Notes: generated from the sequence alone by a model not told the origin. A stretch of 64,000 bases of DNA from Rhodospirillales bacterium (GCA_016776725.1 JADHSV010000012.1:1-64000), one strand, 5' to 3'; counted from the stretch's first letter, positions 30,735 through 39,900 are shown. A program made the numbers and translations.

Positions 30735-30744
30735 CAGCGCGGTT

Positions 30745-31647
30745 TTACTCGTCGCCGAAGCTGGTTCCACCCAATTTGGCCAGGGCTGTGGCAATGCGGG
30801 TGACGTTCTCGTCGCCATACCCCATGCCGCAAGCAAGCTGGTAAAGCGCCCGTGTCGCGTCACCCACCAACGACGGAACGCCCAGCGCTGTCGTCACACC
30901 CGAATAAAGAACCACATCCTTGGTCGCGGTGGAAACTGCGAAGGTTTTGGTGTGGTCGTTCTTCATCAGGGCAGGTGCAATCACATGAAGGCGTTTGCTG
31001 GACGCCATGGACGCGTCCATGACCTTGTAAAGGGTCTCCAGATCGACGCCCATTTTTTGAGCCACGGTGAACGATTCGTACAGGATCGCCGAATTGGTCA
31101 GCGTTACCGCATTGTTGATCAGTTTCGCGATGTGCCCGCTGCCCGGCCCGCCCGCGTGGAAGACATTGGCGGCGAACGCTTCAAGCACGCCCCGGCACGC
31201 CGCCATGGCGTCGTCATCGCCACCCACCACGATGCTGATGGTTCCTTCCCAGGTCATTTTCGGGCCGCCCAGAAGCGGTGCATCGACCAGAAGCAAACCT
31301 TTTTCGCCCGCCTGCGCAGCCAAGTCCTTGGTCAGTTCGGGATCGCTGGTGGTGGTGTCGATAATGGCAGTGCCGGAGGCCGCATTTTCGAGAATGCCGT
31401 CCGGCCCCTCGAAAACGGCATGAACGGAAAGGATGCTGGGCAGGCAGGTGATGATCACCTGCGCGTCCGCCGCCAATTCGGCGACGGTTGCGGCCTCGGT
31501 GGCCCCGCGTTCAATAAGATCGTCGATCGGTCCCCGATCAGAATGGGCCACGACGGTCACGGAATACCCTTTTTCCAGCAGGGTTTTGCCGATTCCCTTG
31601 CCCATCAGGCCCGCGCCGATCAGGCCGATCTTCTGTAATACGGTCAT
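30745..31647 (-). CDS. Beta-hydroxyacid dehydrogenase (3-hydroxyisobutyrate/tartronate semialdehyde reductase family)
   Basis: A 300-residue protein with NAD(P)-binding GLIGAGLMGKGIG at the N-terminus. The substrate-binding signature is VDAPLLGGPKMTWEGTISI, and the catalytic Lys is in HIAKLINNAV. It oxidises or reduces a beta-hydroxyacid. It lies 3 bases downstream of TctA, so it probably acts on an imported acid or a product of the enolase-superfamily dehydratase. The exact substrate is unknown. Confidence 0.9.
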   Translation of the reverse strand: MTVLQKIGLIGAGLMGKGIGKTLLEKGYSVTVVAHSDRGPIDDLIERGATEAATVAELAADAQVIITCLPSILSVHAVFEGPDGILENAASGTAIIDTTTSDPELTKDLAAQAGEKGLLLVDAPLLGGPKMTWEGTISIVVGGDDDAMAACRGVLEAFAANVFHAGGPGSGHIAKLINNAVTLTNSAILYESFTVAQKMGVDLETLYKVMDASMASSKRLHVIAPALMKNDHTKTFAVSTATKDVVLYSGVTTALGVPSLVGDATRALYQLACGMGYGDENVTRIATALAKLGGTSFGDE

Positions 31648-31649
31648 GG

Positions 31650-33170
31650 TTATTCCCCTTCCCCTAATGCATTATCCGCCGCTGGTTCGTCGCCGCGCTT
31701 GCGGTGTCTATATAACGAGAAACCCAGGAACAGCGCCGCGCAAACCAGGAAGGTTGCCGAAATCGGCCGCGTCAGCATATCCCATGCATGTCCTTGCATT
31801 TCCACCAGTTGCCTAATATTTCCCTCGACCAACGGTCCCAGCAAATACCCCAGAATAAACGGCGCCAGCGGATAACGGTAACGGTCGAAAACATATCCAA
31901 GAACGCCGAAGCAGCACATTGTGAAGACGTCGAACACCCGGCTGTTCATGCTGTAAATGCCGGTTGCTGCTACCACAAACAACAACGGCAGCAGAATGTT
32001 CTTCGGAACCTCGACCACGCGAGACAGCGGTTTGGCCGCGAACAGCATGATTATCATCATCGCCAGGCTGCCGAAAAAGACCGAAAAATAAATCCCGTAG
32101 ACGACCTCGGGATTGTTCATGAACAACTGCGGGCCCGGCTGCAATCCGTGGATCATCAGCCCGCCGATCAAGATGGCCGTTACCGGATCACCAGGAATGC
32201 CCAAAGTCAGCGCAATAATCAGCGCGCCGCCGATGGTCGCGTTGTTGGCGGTCTCGGCGGCAATCACACCGTCCACGATTCCCTTGCCGAACTTCTCGGG
32301 CGTTTTCGATGCGCTCTTGGCCTGCGAGTAGGAAATTAACGCAGCCGGTGCGCCGCCAACTGCCGGAAGAATTCCGATAAAGGTACCGATGATGCCGGAC
32401 CGGAGATAATTGACGATGTTGGCGCGGATGTTCGCGAAGGTTGGGAGTACGCGTCCCAGCGCGCTGATATCGGCTTTCGTGGTGGTAATCCCCTTGGCCG
32501 CTTCCTGCATCATTTGCGAAACCGCAAACAATCCGATCAATACCGGCATCAGGCCGAAACCACCGAGCAGCTTTTCGGTTCCCAGATCAAACCGGACCAA
32601 TCCGTCGACTTCCGATATTCCAAACGTCGCAGCCAACAGGCCAAACAAGGCGGTGACGGCGCCACGGGTCAGGGTCGATCCGGTAATGGAAACCACGGCG
32701 CACAGCGCGAAAATACAAACCGACGCGTATTCCGCATAAAAGAATTTGAGCGCGAATTCGGCCAAAAACGGAGCCATGATCACCAGAAAGATTCCGCTGA
32801 TAACGGTTCCGAAGAACGATGCGACCACAGCGTTGCCAATAGCCGTTCCGCCCTTGCCTTGCTGGGTCATAGGAAAGCCATCCAGCAATGTGGCGACCGA
32901 CGCGGGAGTTCCCGGCATGCGGATCAGGATGGCCGTCATGCAGCCTCCCGAAATGCCACCCACATAGACCACGACCAATAGGGCCATAGCGACTTCTGCG
33001 GGCATGTTGAAGGTAAACGGGATCAACAGCGCCACCGCCATAGTGGCGGTCAGACCTGGGATCACGCCGATCATAATGCCGCCGAGCACGCCCAGCACGA
33101 TCATGACCAGGGTCCAGGGTTGCAACACCAGGTTCAGGCCCTCAAGAACGACGCCGATATCGAAACTCAT
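31650..33170 (-). CDS. tctA: Tripartite tricarboxylate transporter permease, TctA family
   Basis: A 506-residue integral membrane protein with TctA repeats: GVIPGLTATMAVALLIPFTF, GGISGGCMTAILIRMPGTPAS and GILPAVGGAPAALISY, then the second-half repeat NATIGGALIIALTLGIPGDP. It is the large membrane component that couples carboxylate uptake to an ion gradient, fed by the periplasmic binding protein encoded upstream (TctC). Order is tctC-tctB-tctA, as usual. Confidence 0.95.
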   Translation of the reverse strand: MSFDIGVVLEGLNLVLQPWTLVMIVLGVLGGIMIGVIPGLTATMAVALLIPFTFNMPAEVAMALLVVVYVGGISGGCMTAILIRMPGTPASVATLLDGFPMTQQGKGGTAIGNAVVASFFGTVISGIFLVIMAPFLAEFALKFFYAEYASVCIFALCAVVSITGSTLTRGAVTALFGLLAATFGISEVDGLVRFDLGTEKLLGGFGLMPVLIGLFAVSQMMQEAAKGITTTKADISALGRVLPTFANIRANIVNYLRSGIIGTFIGILPAVGGAPAALISYSQAKSASKTPEKFGKGIVDGVIAAETANNATIGGALIIALTLGIPGDPVTAILIGGLMIHGLQPGPQLFMNNPEVVYGIYFSVFFGSLAMMIIMLFAAKPLSRVVEVPKNILLPLLFVVAATGIYSMNSRVFDVFTMCCFGVLGYVFDRYRYPLAPFILGYLLGPLVEGNIRQLVEMQGHAWDMLTRPISATFLVCAALFLGFSLYRHRKRGDEPAADNALGEGE

Positions 33171-33196
33171 GTCTTACGTATCCTCAAGCCTGGTTT

Positions 33197-33637
33197 CTAG
33201 TAGAGAAGCCCTTCGGGCAGTTGCACGTACAGCCCGTCGTGGAAAACAAAATAGGTAATGCCGGTGCCAAGGACAGCAACGATGGTCCCTGTGATGATTT
33301 GCTTGCGGTCGATCTTGCCCGCCAAAATGCAGCTGCCGACAAAAAGGAATACCGGCGTCAACAGTAGGTAACCGATGGCGTCGAGCAAAATGACATAGAC
33401 CATCGCGATGCCGACCGCGATAAAAGCCTTCGGGTTCAACCGGTCAAACGGTCCTTTATCGAGACTGCCGCGGATAATAAGAAATAACCCGCAAACGGCG
33501 AGGCAGCCCAACAGCAACCTGGGCCAGAATGCCACACCCAGCGGCACGTACATGCGCGTGGGAAAGTACAAGGTCTCTATAAATAGCGGCACGCAAATCG
33601 CAAGGATCAGAATGCCGAATTTTCGGTCTTGAGGCAT
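33197..33637 (-). CDS. tctB: Tripartite tricarboxylate transporter small membrane subunit, TctB family
   Basis: A 146-residue protein with four predicted transmembrane helices (FGILILAICVPLFIE; FWPRLLLGCLAVCGLFLI; FIAVGIAMVYVILLDAIGYL; GTIVAVLGTGITYFVF) and no soluble domain, typical of TctB. It lies between tctC and tctA. ATG at 33637 is preceded by GGAAAG. A perfect stem-loop separates it from tctC. Confidence 0.9.
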   Translation of the reverse strand: MPQDRKFGILILAICVPLFIETLYFPTRMYVPLGVAFWPRLLLGCLAVCGLFLIIRGSLDKGPFDRLNPKAFIAVGIAMVYVILLDAIGYLLLTPVFLFVGSCILAGKIDRKQIITGTIVAVLGTGITYFVFHDGLYVQLPEGLLY

Positions 33638-33659
33638 CACGCATCTTTCCGTAATGAAT

Positions 33660-33691
33660 CCGCCCGCCGATTTATGCAAACCGGCGGGCGG
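33660..33691 (-). terminator. Intercistronic stem-loop between tctC and tctB
   Basis: A perfect 10-bp inverted repeat of G and C (33660-33669 with 33682-33691) around a 12-base loop, just after the tctC stop. There is no U-tract, so it is more likely an mRNA stabiliser or partial attenuator that raises binding-protein over permease levels. Confidence 0.65.
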
Positions 33692-33708
33692 GAGGTCTCG
33701 GTGATTTA

Positions 33709-34665
33709 TTAGTAGCCCATCTGCTTGGCTACTTTTTTCACGTCTTGGCGGATGCCGTCGATGTATTTCATATAGGCATCGCCGGACTTGCAGCTCCACA
33801 CGACCGCGAGCTTGGCCAGTTTTTCCTGCATTTCCGTGTTGTCATTAAGCGAGCACATGGCATCGGCAATGACCTTTTTCACGCTGTCAGGCGTACCCTT
33901 GGGTACGAAGAAGCCCTTGGTCTGATAGGCCAACAGATCAACGCCCTGTTCACGCGCCGTCGGCACGTCGGGAAGAGCGGCGAGACGCTTGGTGTCGAAA
34001 ACCGCGATCATCTTCAACTGACCGGCCTTATGCGCGCCCATGGCGCCCGGAGGCGGATCGATCATGGCTTCGACGTGACCGCCCAGAACCGCAGCCTTCT
34101 TTTTGGCGCCGCCACCGGCATTCACGAGCTTAAGCGGAGTGCCGAGGCTGTTTTCCATCATCTTGGCAACGAAATGTGCCAACGTGCCCACGCCCATGGC
34201 AACACCGACTTTGCCGGGGTTCTTTTCGGCCAAAGCTTTGTAAGCCTTGAGATCGGCGATTTTGCCATCGCCATTAACCGTCACGGCCAAAGGCATATCG
34301 CCGATGGAAACCGTGGGGACGTATTCGTCATCGGCGTACTTGCCGAGACCGACTTCCTGGGCAACCATGGTGTTGGTCTGCAAGGTGCCGATGGTGTAGC
34401 CGTCGGGCTTGGCCCGGATGGCTTCAATCGTTCCGACAGAACCGCCGCCGCCCTTGGTGTTGACGATAACGACCGTCTGGCCAATGGCTTTTTGGAAATA
34501 CGGCTGCACGGTGCGGAAAACCGTATCGGTGGTGCCGCCCGGCGGGAACGGAATGATGATACGGATCGGTTTTTCAGGATAACCGGCCATCGCCGCCGTC
34601 GTCACAACCGCCAAACCGGCTGCTGCAACGCTGGTAACTAAAAGACGCTTGATAGATGTTTTCAT
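33709..34665 (-). CDS. tctC: Tripartite tricarboxylate transporter substrate-binding protein, TctC/Bug family
   Basis: A 318-residue protein with a signal peptide (residues 1 to about 27) and the Bug signature: YPEKPIRIIIPFPPGGTTDT, then GGGGSVGTIEAIRAKPDGYTIG, and a C-terminal LPDVPTAREQGVDLLAY. It binds a carboxylic acid in the periplasm and delivers it to TctA/TctB. The ligand is unknown; the operon partners (enolase-superfamily enzyme, dehydrogenase) suggest a sugar-derived or hydroxy acid. Confidence 0.93.
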   Translation of the reverse strand: MKTSIKRLLVTSVAAAGLAVVTTAAMAGYPEKPIRIIIPFPPGGTTDTVFRTVQPYFQKAIGQTVVIVNTKGGGGSVGTIEAIRAKPDGYTIGTLQTNTMVAQEVGLGKYADDEYVPTVSIGDMPLAVTVNGDGKIADLKAYKALAEKNPGKVGVAMGVGTLAHFVAKMMENSLGTPLKLVNAGGGAKKKAAVLGGHVEAMIDPPPGAMGAHKAGQLKMIAVFDTKRLAALPDVPTAREQGVDLLAYQTKGFFVPKGTPDSVKKVIADAMCSLNDNTEMQEKLAKLAVVWSCKSGDAYMKYIDGIRQDVKKVAKQMGY

Positions 34666-34695
34666 CTTTGGTCTCCCTTAGTGGTTAAATCTAGA

Positions 34696-34715
34696 ACACC
34701 CCCGGCAGGGGATGT
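34696..34715 (-). other. Small hairpin in the enolase-like/tctC intercistronic gap
   Basis: An 8-bp stem with one G-U pair and a 4-base loop in the 69-base spacer between the enolase-like gene stop and the tctC start. It may modulate the relative expression of the two genes, but its function is not certain. Confidence 0.35.
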
Positions 34716-34734
34716 CCAGCTAGTTCACGCCGTC

Positions 34735-35904
34735 CTAATTGAATTCGTACGCGTTGACCGCGTTCTTTTTGATAGAGTCCCAATCATATTCGACGCCCAG
34801 TCCGGCCCCGTCGGGAACCGGCACAAAACCATCGTTCCCGATGGCGTTCAGTTGGTCCGAGTAACCGCAGGCGAATACGGGGGGTGACAGGAAGTTCCCC
34901 ACCTGCGGGCCAATCAGACCGAGTTCGTAGAAATTCGTGTTGCGGATAGCCGACATGCAGGCCCGATGGGCGGGACCGCAGCCGTGGATCTCCACATCAA
35001 GGCCAAACGCCTCGGCCAGATGGGCGATTTTCATGCAGCCGGTAATCCCCATATCCAGTTCGGGATCGGCACGCACGAAATCGGTGGCTTCCGCCGTAAT
35101 CCATGACGCCTTTTGTTCAAGGCCCCGGACATGTTCGGAAATCAAAAGCGGGGTCTTGATGAATTGGCGCAATTTGCGGTGCGCCAGTTGCGCGGTGCCG
35201 GTGTCGCGGAACGGATCCTCGTACCAGAAGAACCCGGCTTCATCACAGGCCCGGCCCACGTAAAGCGCGTCGGCAAATGTTTTGAGATCGCCGCCCGGAT
35301 CGATCATCAGCGACATATCGCCGTTGAAACGTTTGGCCAATGCATCCACACAGGCCGCAGTTTCCTTGGGGTCGCCCTCGCTCCAGCCGCGAAACTTGAA
35401 GGCGCGATAGCCGCGTGATTCACAATCCTGCGCGAAATCGACAAGGGCTTCGGCGGAAGACAAGCCGCCGTTGCGGTCGTTCCGCATGGCGCTGACGTAG
35501 GGTCGCAGGCGATCCCGGTAGCGTCCCAGAAGACGCGAAACCGAAGTGTTCGCGCGCTTTCCGGCCATATCCCACAGGCAGATGTCAATGGGGCCGACGC
35601 CGACAAACGCCACCGCCTGCAAGGCATGTTTGAAATCGTCATAAATCCGTTCGCGGCAGTCGGGATCGCGGCCGATCAACGCGGGAGCCAGCCTGAGAAC
35701 CTGCGCTAGATGGACTTGCTTGACGCACATCATCGCGCAGTATTCGCCGCGCGATCCATCGTCCGCCGAAATTGCGATGGCGTAATTGTGCAGGCTCGCC
35801 TTGGCGCCGGGTTCATAGACACGGGCGAAACCAGAGCTGTCGAGGCCAAGGTTTTCAACCTCGTGCCTGAACTCAGTGATTTCGACCCGATCAATTCTGG
35901 CCAT
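34735..35904 (-). CDS. Enolase superfamily protein, mandelate racemase/muconate-lactonising type
   Basis: A 389-residue protein with an N-terminal capping domain and a C-terminal barrel. KFRGW occupies the KxK-like position. The Asp ligand is in LMIDPGGDL and the Glu ligand in WYEDPF. A third acidic residue is in ISEH, the Asp of the dyad in FVRADPELD, and the His in EIHGCGPAH. The site therefore looks functional, probably as a sugar-acid dehydratase or epimerase. It is the first gene of the tct operon, divergent from lysR. An upstream extension of the frame across lysR was rejected. Confidence 0.88.
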   Translation of the reverse strand: MARIDRVEITEFRHEVENLGLDSSGFARVYEPGAKASLHNYAIAISADDGSRGEYCAMMCVKQVHLAQVLRLAPALIGRDPDCRERIYDDFKHALQAVAFVGVGPIDICLWDMAGKRANTSVSRLLGRYRDRLRPYVSAMRNDRNGGLSSAEALVDFAQDCESRGYRAFKFRGWSEGDPKETAACVDALAKRFNGDMSLMIDPGGDLKTFADALYVGRACDEAGFFWYEDPFRDTGTAQLAHRKLRQFIKTPLLISEHVRGLEQKASWITAEATDFVRADPELDMGITGCMKIAHLAEAFGLDVEIHGCGPAHRACMSAIRNTNFYELGLIGPQVGNFLSPPVFACGYSDQLNAIGNDGFVPVPDGAGLGVEYDWDSIKKNAVNAYEFN

Positions 35905-35958
35905 TTTCCGACCCGCAAGTGACTCTTCCAGATTTCGCGGTGGAGAATAGCGGTTACG

Positions 35959-36010
35959 ATCTATGAAAAAAAATGAGAAATTATTGTTGGTGGATGATAT
36001 AATCTCATAG
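35959..36010. promoter_or_regulatory. Divergent operator region between lysR and the enolase/tct operon
   Basis: This gap carries the 23-base motif (35959-35981) shared with the sulfatase promoter. Its left part CTATGA (35961-35966) is mirrored by TCATAG (36005-36010), and ATGAGAAATTAT is mirrored by ATAATCTCAT. The symmetric arrangement fits a LysR binding region controlling both directions. Confidence 0.55.
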
Positions 36011-36031
36011 CTTAGAAAGGGGCCAAAAAAC

Positions 36032-36922
36032 GTGAAGCTACGCCAGCTGGAAGCCATACGCGCGGTTATTGCCACCGGGACGACCACCCACGCGGCCGAG
36101 ATGTTGCACCTGACCCAATCGGCAATCAGTCGTCTGATCACGGAACTGGAGCGCGAACTGGATTTCAAGCTTTTCGACCGCCGCCACGGGCGATTGGTGC
36201 TGACCAGCGACGGTGAGCTTTTCTTCCATGAGGCCGAGACGGTGCTGGCCGGTATGGACCGCATGAACGCCACCGCCGACGATATTCGCTCCCAACAGGC
36301 GGGATCGGTGCGGGTGGTTTCCATGCCCGCACTTTCGTATGGGCTTCTTTCACCAGCGGTCGCGGCGTTTTCCGAAGCCCATCCCAAGGTTCGGGTGTCG
36401 GTTGATGTGGTGGGGCAGCGCGATCAAATTCAGAAGCGCGTGGCCGGCGGCCAGTTTGATATCGGCCTTGTGACCCTTCCTATTGAGCAGGAAGATGTCC
36501 ATGTGGAACACCTGTTTTCGGTGAATGGCGTGTGCATCACGCCATCGGGTCATCGCCTTGCCAAAAGAGCCAAGGTCATGGCGCAGGACCTGTCGGGCGA
36601 ACCCTTCGTGTCGGTCGATGCGGGTACCAGCCTGCGCAATCGGGTCGATAATCTGTTTCGGGGATTGGGCGTGCAGCGAATTCTTTCGGTCGAAGCGCAG
36701 ACGTCCGTTATGGTTTGTCATCTTGTTGCCGACGGGGCGGGTGTCTCGCTGGTCCACCCCTTTGTCGCCACCGCCCTTCGTGGAAAGCTGGCGGCAATCC
36801 CGTTTGAACCGGCCCTACGGTTTGACTATGGCCTGGTTTTTCCGCGTTCGCGCTCGCGCCCGAAAATCACCCAAACGCTCACCGACCTACTGAAGAAACA
36901 GGCTGCGGAATCAATAAGTTAG
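36032..36922 (+). CDS. LysR family transcriptional regulator
   Basis: A 296-residue protein. The N-terminal winged helix-turn-helix (MKLRQLEAIRAVIATGTTT, HLTQSAISRLITELEREL, RRHGRLVLTSDGELFF) is followed by a ligand-binding domain. GTG start with AAGGGG upstream. It is divergent from the enolase-like/tct operon, the classic layout in which LysR controls its neighbour with a carboxylate-type co-inducer. It probably also controls the sulfatase operon through the shared motif. Confidence 0.9.
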   Translation: MKLRQLEAIRAVIATGTTTHAAEMLHLTQSAISRLITELERELDFKLFDRRHGRLVLTSDGELFFHEAETVLAGMDRMNATADDIRSQQAGSVRVVSMPALSYGLLSPAVAAFSEAHPKVRVSVDVVGQRDQIQKRVAGGQFDIGLVTLPIEQEDVHVEHLFSVNGVCITPSGHRLAKRAKVMAQDLSGEPFVSVDAGTSLRNRVDNLFRGLGVQRILSVEAQTSVMVCHLVADGAGVSLVHPFVATALRGKLAAIPFEPALRFDYGLVFPRSRSRPKITQTLTDLLKKQAAESIS

Positions 36923-36939
36923 AGGTTCTCTATCGTTCA

Positions 36940-37830
36940 TTATTGGTCGCTTCGCAGGGTTGAGGCGAAAATTTCCACGGCCTGTTTTAGGGTTCGTGTC
37001 TTGTCCACCGTTTCGCGGGTTTCCTTGGCAATGGGCGTTTGGGCTAGAAGTTCGAAGACTGCTGCGGCGCCTGCGTGGAAATCGGGTGTGACCCCGGCCC
37101 CGGAAAAGGTCTCGGCGATTTCGTTCATCTCGCCAATCCAGCGTTCGGCGTCCAGCGGCAACCGCGGAACCATGCGTTCCATATCGGCGAAATCCTTTGG
37201 CCGACTGGCCGAAAGTTCGGCATGAAGATCGTCGGTAATTCCAAACGATTCGGCGGCCAGAAGCGCAGCCGTGTACAGCGTCCACGTTCCTTTGGTAATT
37301 GCCGCAAAGCACATCTTGATGGCCGATGCGCGTCCGATTTCCGGGCCAAGGTCAACGACCCTTAAGTGTGGTCCCTGAAGGATCGACATTGCTTTGGCGT
37401 CCGCGCCGCTGACGTAGAAACGCGTCGGGTTTGGCGTCGTTCCTGGGCCGGGGCCGACGATGCCACCGTCAATATAGGGCGCACCCGCCGCCGAAATGAC
37501 GTCGCCGATGCGCCGGGTGGTTTGTGGTGACGTTGCGTTGCAATCGGCGTAGGGAGGCGCTTTTCCCGCCGATTTCATTGCCGTCGCAATAACCCCTGCC
37601 GCGTCGATGGCGTTCGACGGAGGCATGATCGACACAATTATGTCGGCGGCCCCGATCATTTCCTCAAGTGACGCGAAATCCTCGAAACCGGCTTTTTCGG
37701 AAAGCGTTCGTGTGCGTTCGCTGCGCCCGGCAAGGCAGGTGATGGCGCGCAGCCCCTCGTTTTTCAGGGCCTTGCCTACATTGTGCCCCATGTCACCGGG
37801 GCTTACGATGGCTACGATACCCGCAGGCAT
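36940..37830 (-). CDS. NAD(P)-binding dehydrogenase, DUF1932 (6-phosphogluconate dehydrogenase-like)
   Basis: A 296-residue protein with an N-terminal Rossmann domain (MPAGIVAIVSPGDMGHNVGKAL) and a C-terminal DUF1932 domain (PHLRVVDLGPEIGRASAIKMCFAAITKG). Members are related to beta-hydroxyacid dehydrogenases. It is convergent with lysR and divergent from the EamA transporter gene. Substrate unknown; it probably participates in one of the adjacent sugar-acid routes. Confidence 0.82.
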   Translation of the reverse strand: MPAGIVAIVSPGDMGHNVGKALKNEGLRAITCLAGRSERTRTLSEKAGFEDFASLEEMIGAADIIVSIMPPSNAIDAAGVIATAMKSAGKAPPYADCNATSPQTTRRIGDVISAAGAPYIDGGIVGPGPGTTPNPTRFYVSGADAKAMSILQGPHLRVVDLGPEIGRASAIKMCFAAITKGTWTLYTAALLAAESFGITDDLHAELSASRPKDFADMERMVPRLPLDAERWIGEMNEIAETFSGAGVTPDFHAGAAAVFELLAQTPIAKETRETVDKTRTLKQAVEIFASTLRSDQ

Positions 37831-37966
37831 GTTTGTTCTCCCGTTTCACCAAGAATTCGCGTAGGCGATGCAACGCCATTGACTTGGTGCAACCTTAGCA
37901 GATTTGATGAGCCTAGTGCGCCAGTCGATTTGATTCGGGCGCGAGCGGGTGGAAAAGCGGCGGACT

Positions 37967-38857
37967 ATGGAAAAAGCCAAGATGCCGTCGATTGTGGTTG
38001 GCGCGTTGCTGATGTTCTGCGTCAGCGCGTTGATGGCGTTCGACACGGTTATCGCCAGGCTATTGGTTGCCGACCTGCACCCGCTGGAAATTGTTTTTTT
38101 TCGCACTCTGTTCAGCCTGATCTTTATGGCGCCGTGGATATGGCGGGGCGGGATCGCCCAATTCGCCACCAAGCACCCGTTGGTGCATCTGGGCCGCGCC
38201 ATCGGAAAACTGGCAGCCCTTGGCGCCTTCTTCTATGCCGTATCGGTGATGGCTTTGGCCGATCTGACGGCTGTGATGTTTTCGATGCCGCTGTTTGCCA
38301 CGTTGGGCGCGTGGATGTTCCTGGGCGAAAAAATGAGGGCGCTTCGGCTGGCCGCCACCGCTCTGGGGTTTGTGGGCGTCCTTATTATTATACGTCCCGG
38401 TGGCGACACCATGGGTGTGGGCGCTGTGCTGGCGGTCGGGGCGGCGTTATGCATTGCCGGTATCGGGCTTGCCGTCAAATACCTCTCTAAGGAGGAAAAA
38501 AGCCAAACGATCGTCTACTGGAATGTTCTTCTTCTGACGCCCATGGCGCTTGTGGCCTCAATCCCCGTATGGGTCTGGCCATCGTGGAGCTCACTGGGCT
38601 GGCTGGTCTTGCAAGGATTGCTGGGGGGAATCGGACCGCTTTGCTTTTCGAAGGCGCTTCGATTCGGCGATGCGTCCACCCTCATGCCGTTTGACTTTTT
38701 ACGCCTGCCCATCATCGCAATGATCGGCTTTCTGGCCTTTGCCGAAGTGCCGGAGGTTTGGACCTGGGTGGGAGCCGCCGTGATTTTTCTGGCGGTTATC
38801 CTTCTGGTCCGGGACGAACGGCGTGGTGACGGTCTGTCAAACCTTTCCGGAATTTAA
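37967..38857 (+). CDS. EamA family (DMT) transporter
   Basis: About 296 residues with ten predicted transmembrane helices arranged as two EamA halves (LMAFDTVIARLLV...LHPLEIVFFRTLF; GFVGVLIIIRPGG; PLCFSKALRFGDASTLMPFDFLRLP). Members export or import metabolites. It shares the motif for the drug/metabolite transporter superfamily with the other EamA gene at 47687. ATG at 37967 is preferred; GTG at 37949 is possible. Confidence 0.85.
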   Translation: MEKAKMPSIVVGALLMFCVSALMAFDTVIARLLVADLHPLEIVFFRTLFSLIFMAPWIWRGGIAQFATKHPLVHLGRAIGKLAALGAFFYAVSVMALADLTAVMFSMPLFATLGAWMFLGEKMRALRLAATALGFVGVLIIIRPGGDTMGVGAVLAVGAALCIAGIGLAVKYLSKEEKSQTIVYWNVLLLTPMALVASIPVWVWPSWSSLGWLVLQGLLGGIGPLCFSKALRFGDASTLMPFDFLRLPIIAMIGFLAFAEVPEVWTWVGAAVIFLAVILLVRDERRGDGLSNLSGI

Positions 38858-38929
38858 CGGTAACCTGTCTTTTCCGGGCGCCGTTTGATGCATATATCCC
38901 GACAAAATACATGTATTACAAAAGAATAT

Positions 38930-38940
38930 TCGCATTGCGA
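38930..38940. promoter_or_regulatory. TCGCATTGCGA palindrome upstream of iclR
   Basis: An 11-base palindrome repeated exactly at 39901-39911 upstream of the ABC transporter operon. It lies about 100 bases before the iclR start. The duplicate at both promoters flanking iclR suggests an IclR operator for autoregulation and control of the transporter. Confidence 0.55.
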
Positions 38941-39043
38941 TCAATAATTTGCGAGAATACCGATGGTTTGAGTGCGAGCGTACGGATATTCAATTCGGAT
39001 GCGGGGGCCGTCATTTACGGCCTGAACGACGGGACGGTTTCTT

Positions 39044-39874
39044 ATGGTCAAGCCGGACAAAAGAAAAGGTAGCGAGCGCGATATTGTTCGCTCTGTCGTC
39101 AAGGCGTTTCGCATCCTCGAGAGCTTTAAGGACATTGGCACCGACCGCACGGTAGCGGAAGTTGCCCGTGCAGCAGGGTTTGACCGGGGCGTCGCCTATC
39201 GCATGGTTGCGACTCTTGAGCATCTTGGCTATCTGGGACGCGGGCGTGGGGAGAAAACTTACAGACTTGCGCTGAAATGCATGGATCTGGGTTTGAATGC
39301 GCTTGCGGGTCTGGATATCAGAGCCATTGCCAATCCTAAATTACGCGATCTGGTTCCCACCTATTGCGACGCTGCATCTCTGGCGGTGCTGGATGGGGCG
39401 GAGGTTGTCTATATCGATCGGGTCGAGGAAAATTTGACCCGCCTTGGCCTGGTTCGCCGGATTGGCAGTCGTATACCGGTGTATGGCACCGCCGTTGGGT
39501 TCGCGCTGTTGTCCTATCTTCCGCGCGAAAAGCGAATATCTCTTCTGGGCGCGGCCGAGAGGGTAAAGCTCTCCGAAAGAACAGTCACCGACCTTACCGG
39601 AATTCTTGATATCGTGGAGGAGACGGCGGTCCGCGGATATGCCATTTCCGACCAACAGAATGCTTTCGGTTTACGCAGTCTGGCCGCTCCGGTTATTGAT
39701 GCCCATGGCAATGCAATTGCCGCCATGAGTGCCACGATTGCGTCCGAGCGCATGGATATGGAGGCCTTCGAGATGCTGAGTGCCGCCAGACTGCTGGAGA
39801 CAGCGGAGGAAATTTCAAGGGCGGTACAGGCCCTGTCCGAGATAGGATTGCCTCCGGCCACGGCGATAACGTGA
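39044..39874 (+). CDS. IclR family transcriptional regulator
   Basis: A 276-residue protein. The N-terminal winged helix-turn-helix includes RDIVRSVVKAFRILESF, TVAEVARAAGFDRGVAYRMV and LEHLGYLGR; the C-terminal effector domain includes VVYIDRVE, GTAVGFALLSYLP, DQQNAFGLRSLAAPV. It precedes an ABC uptake operon, so it likely responds to the imported or derived metabolite. ATG at 39044 was chosen because it is the first start in frame with the conserved N-terminus. Confidence 0.9.
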   Translation: MVKPDKRKGSERDIVRSVVKAFRILESFKDIGTDRTVAEVARAAGFDRGVAYRMVATLEHLGYLGRGRGEKTYRLALKCMDLGLNALAGLDIRAIANPKLRDLVPTYCDAASLAVLDGAEVVYIDRVEENLTRLGLVRRIGSRIPVYGTAVGFALLSYLPREKRISLLGAAERVKLSERTVTDLTGILDIVEETAVRGYAISDQQNAFGLRSLAAPVIDAHGNAIAAMSATIASERMDMEAFEMLSAARLLETAEEISRAVQALSEIGLPPATAIT

Positions 39875-39900
39875 CCATAAACAACCAGAAAGGCAATTGA

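Noticed and set aside
35905-36387. N-terminal extension of the enolase-like gene across the LysR gene
   Set aside because: It runs antisense through lysR and its promoter; the family start is at 35904.
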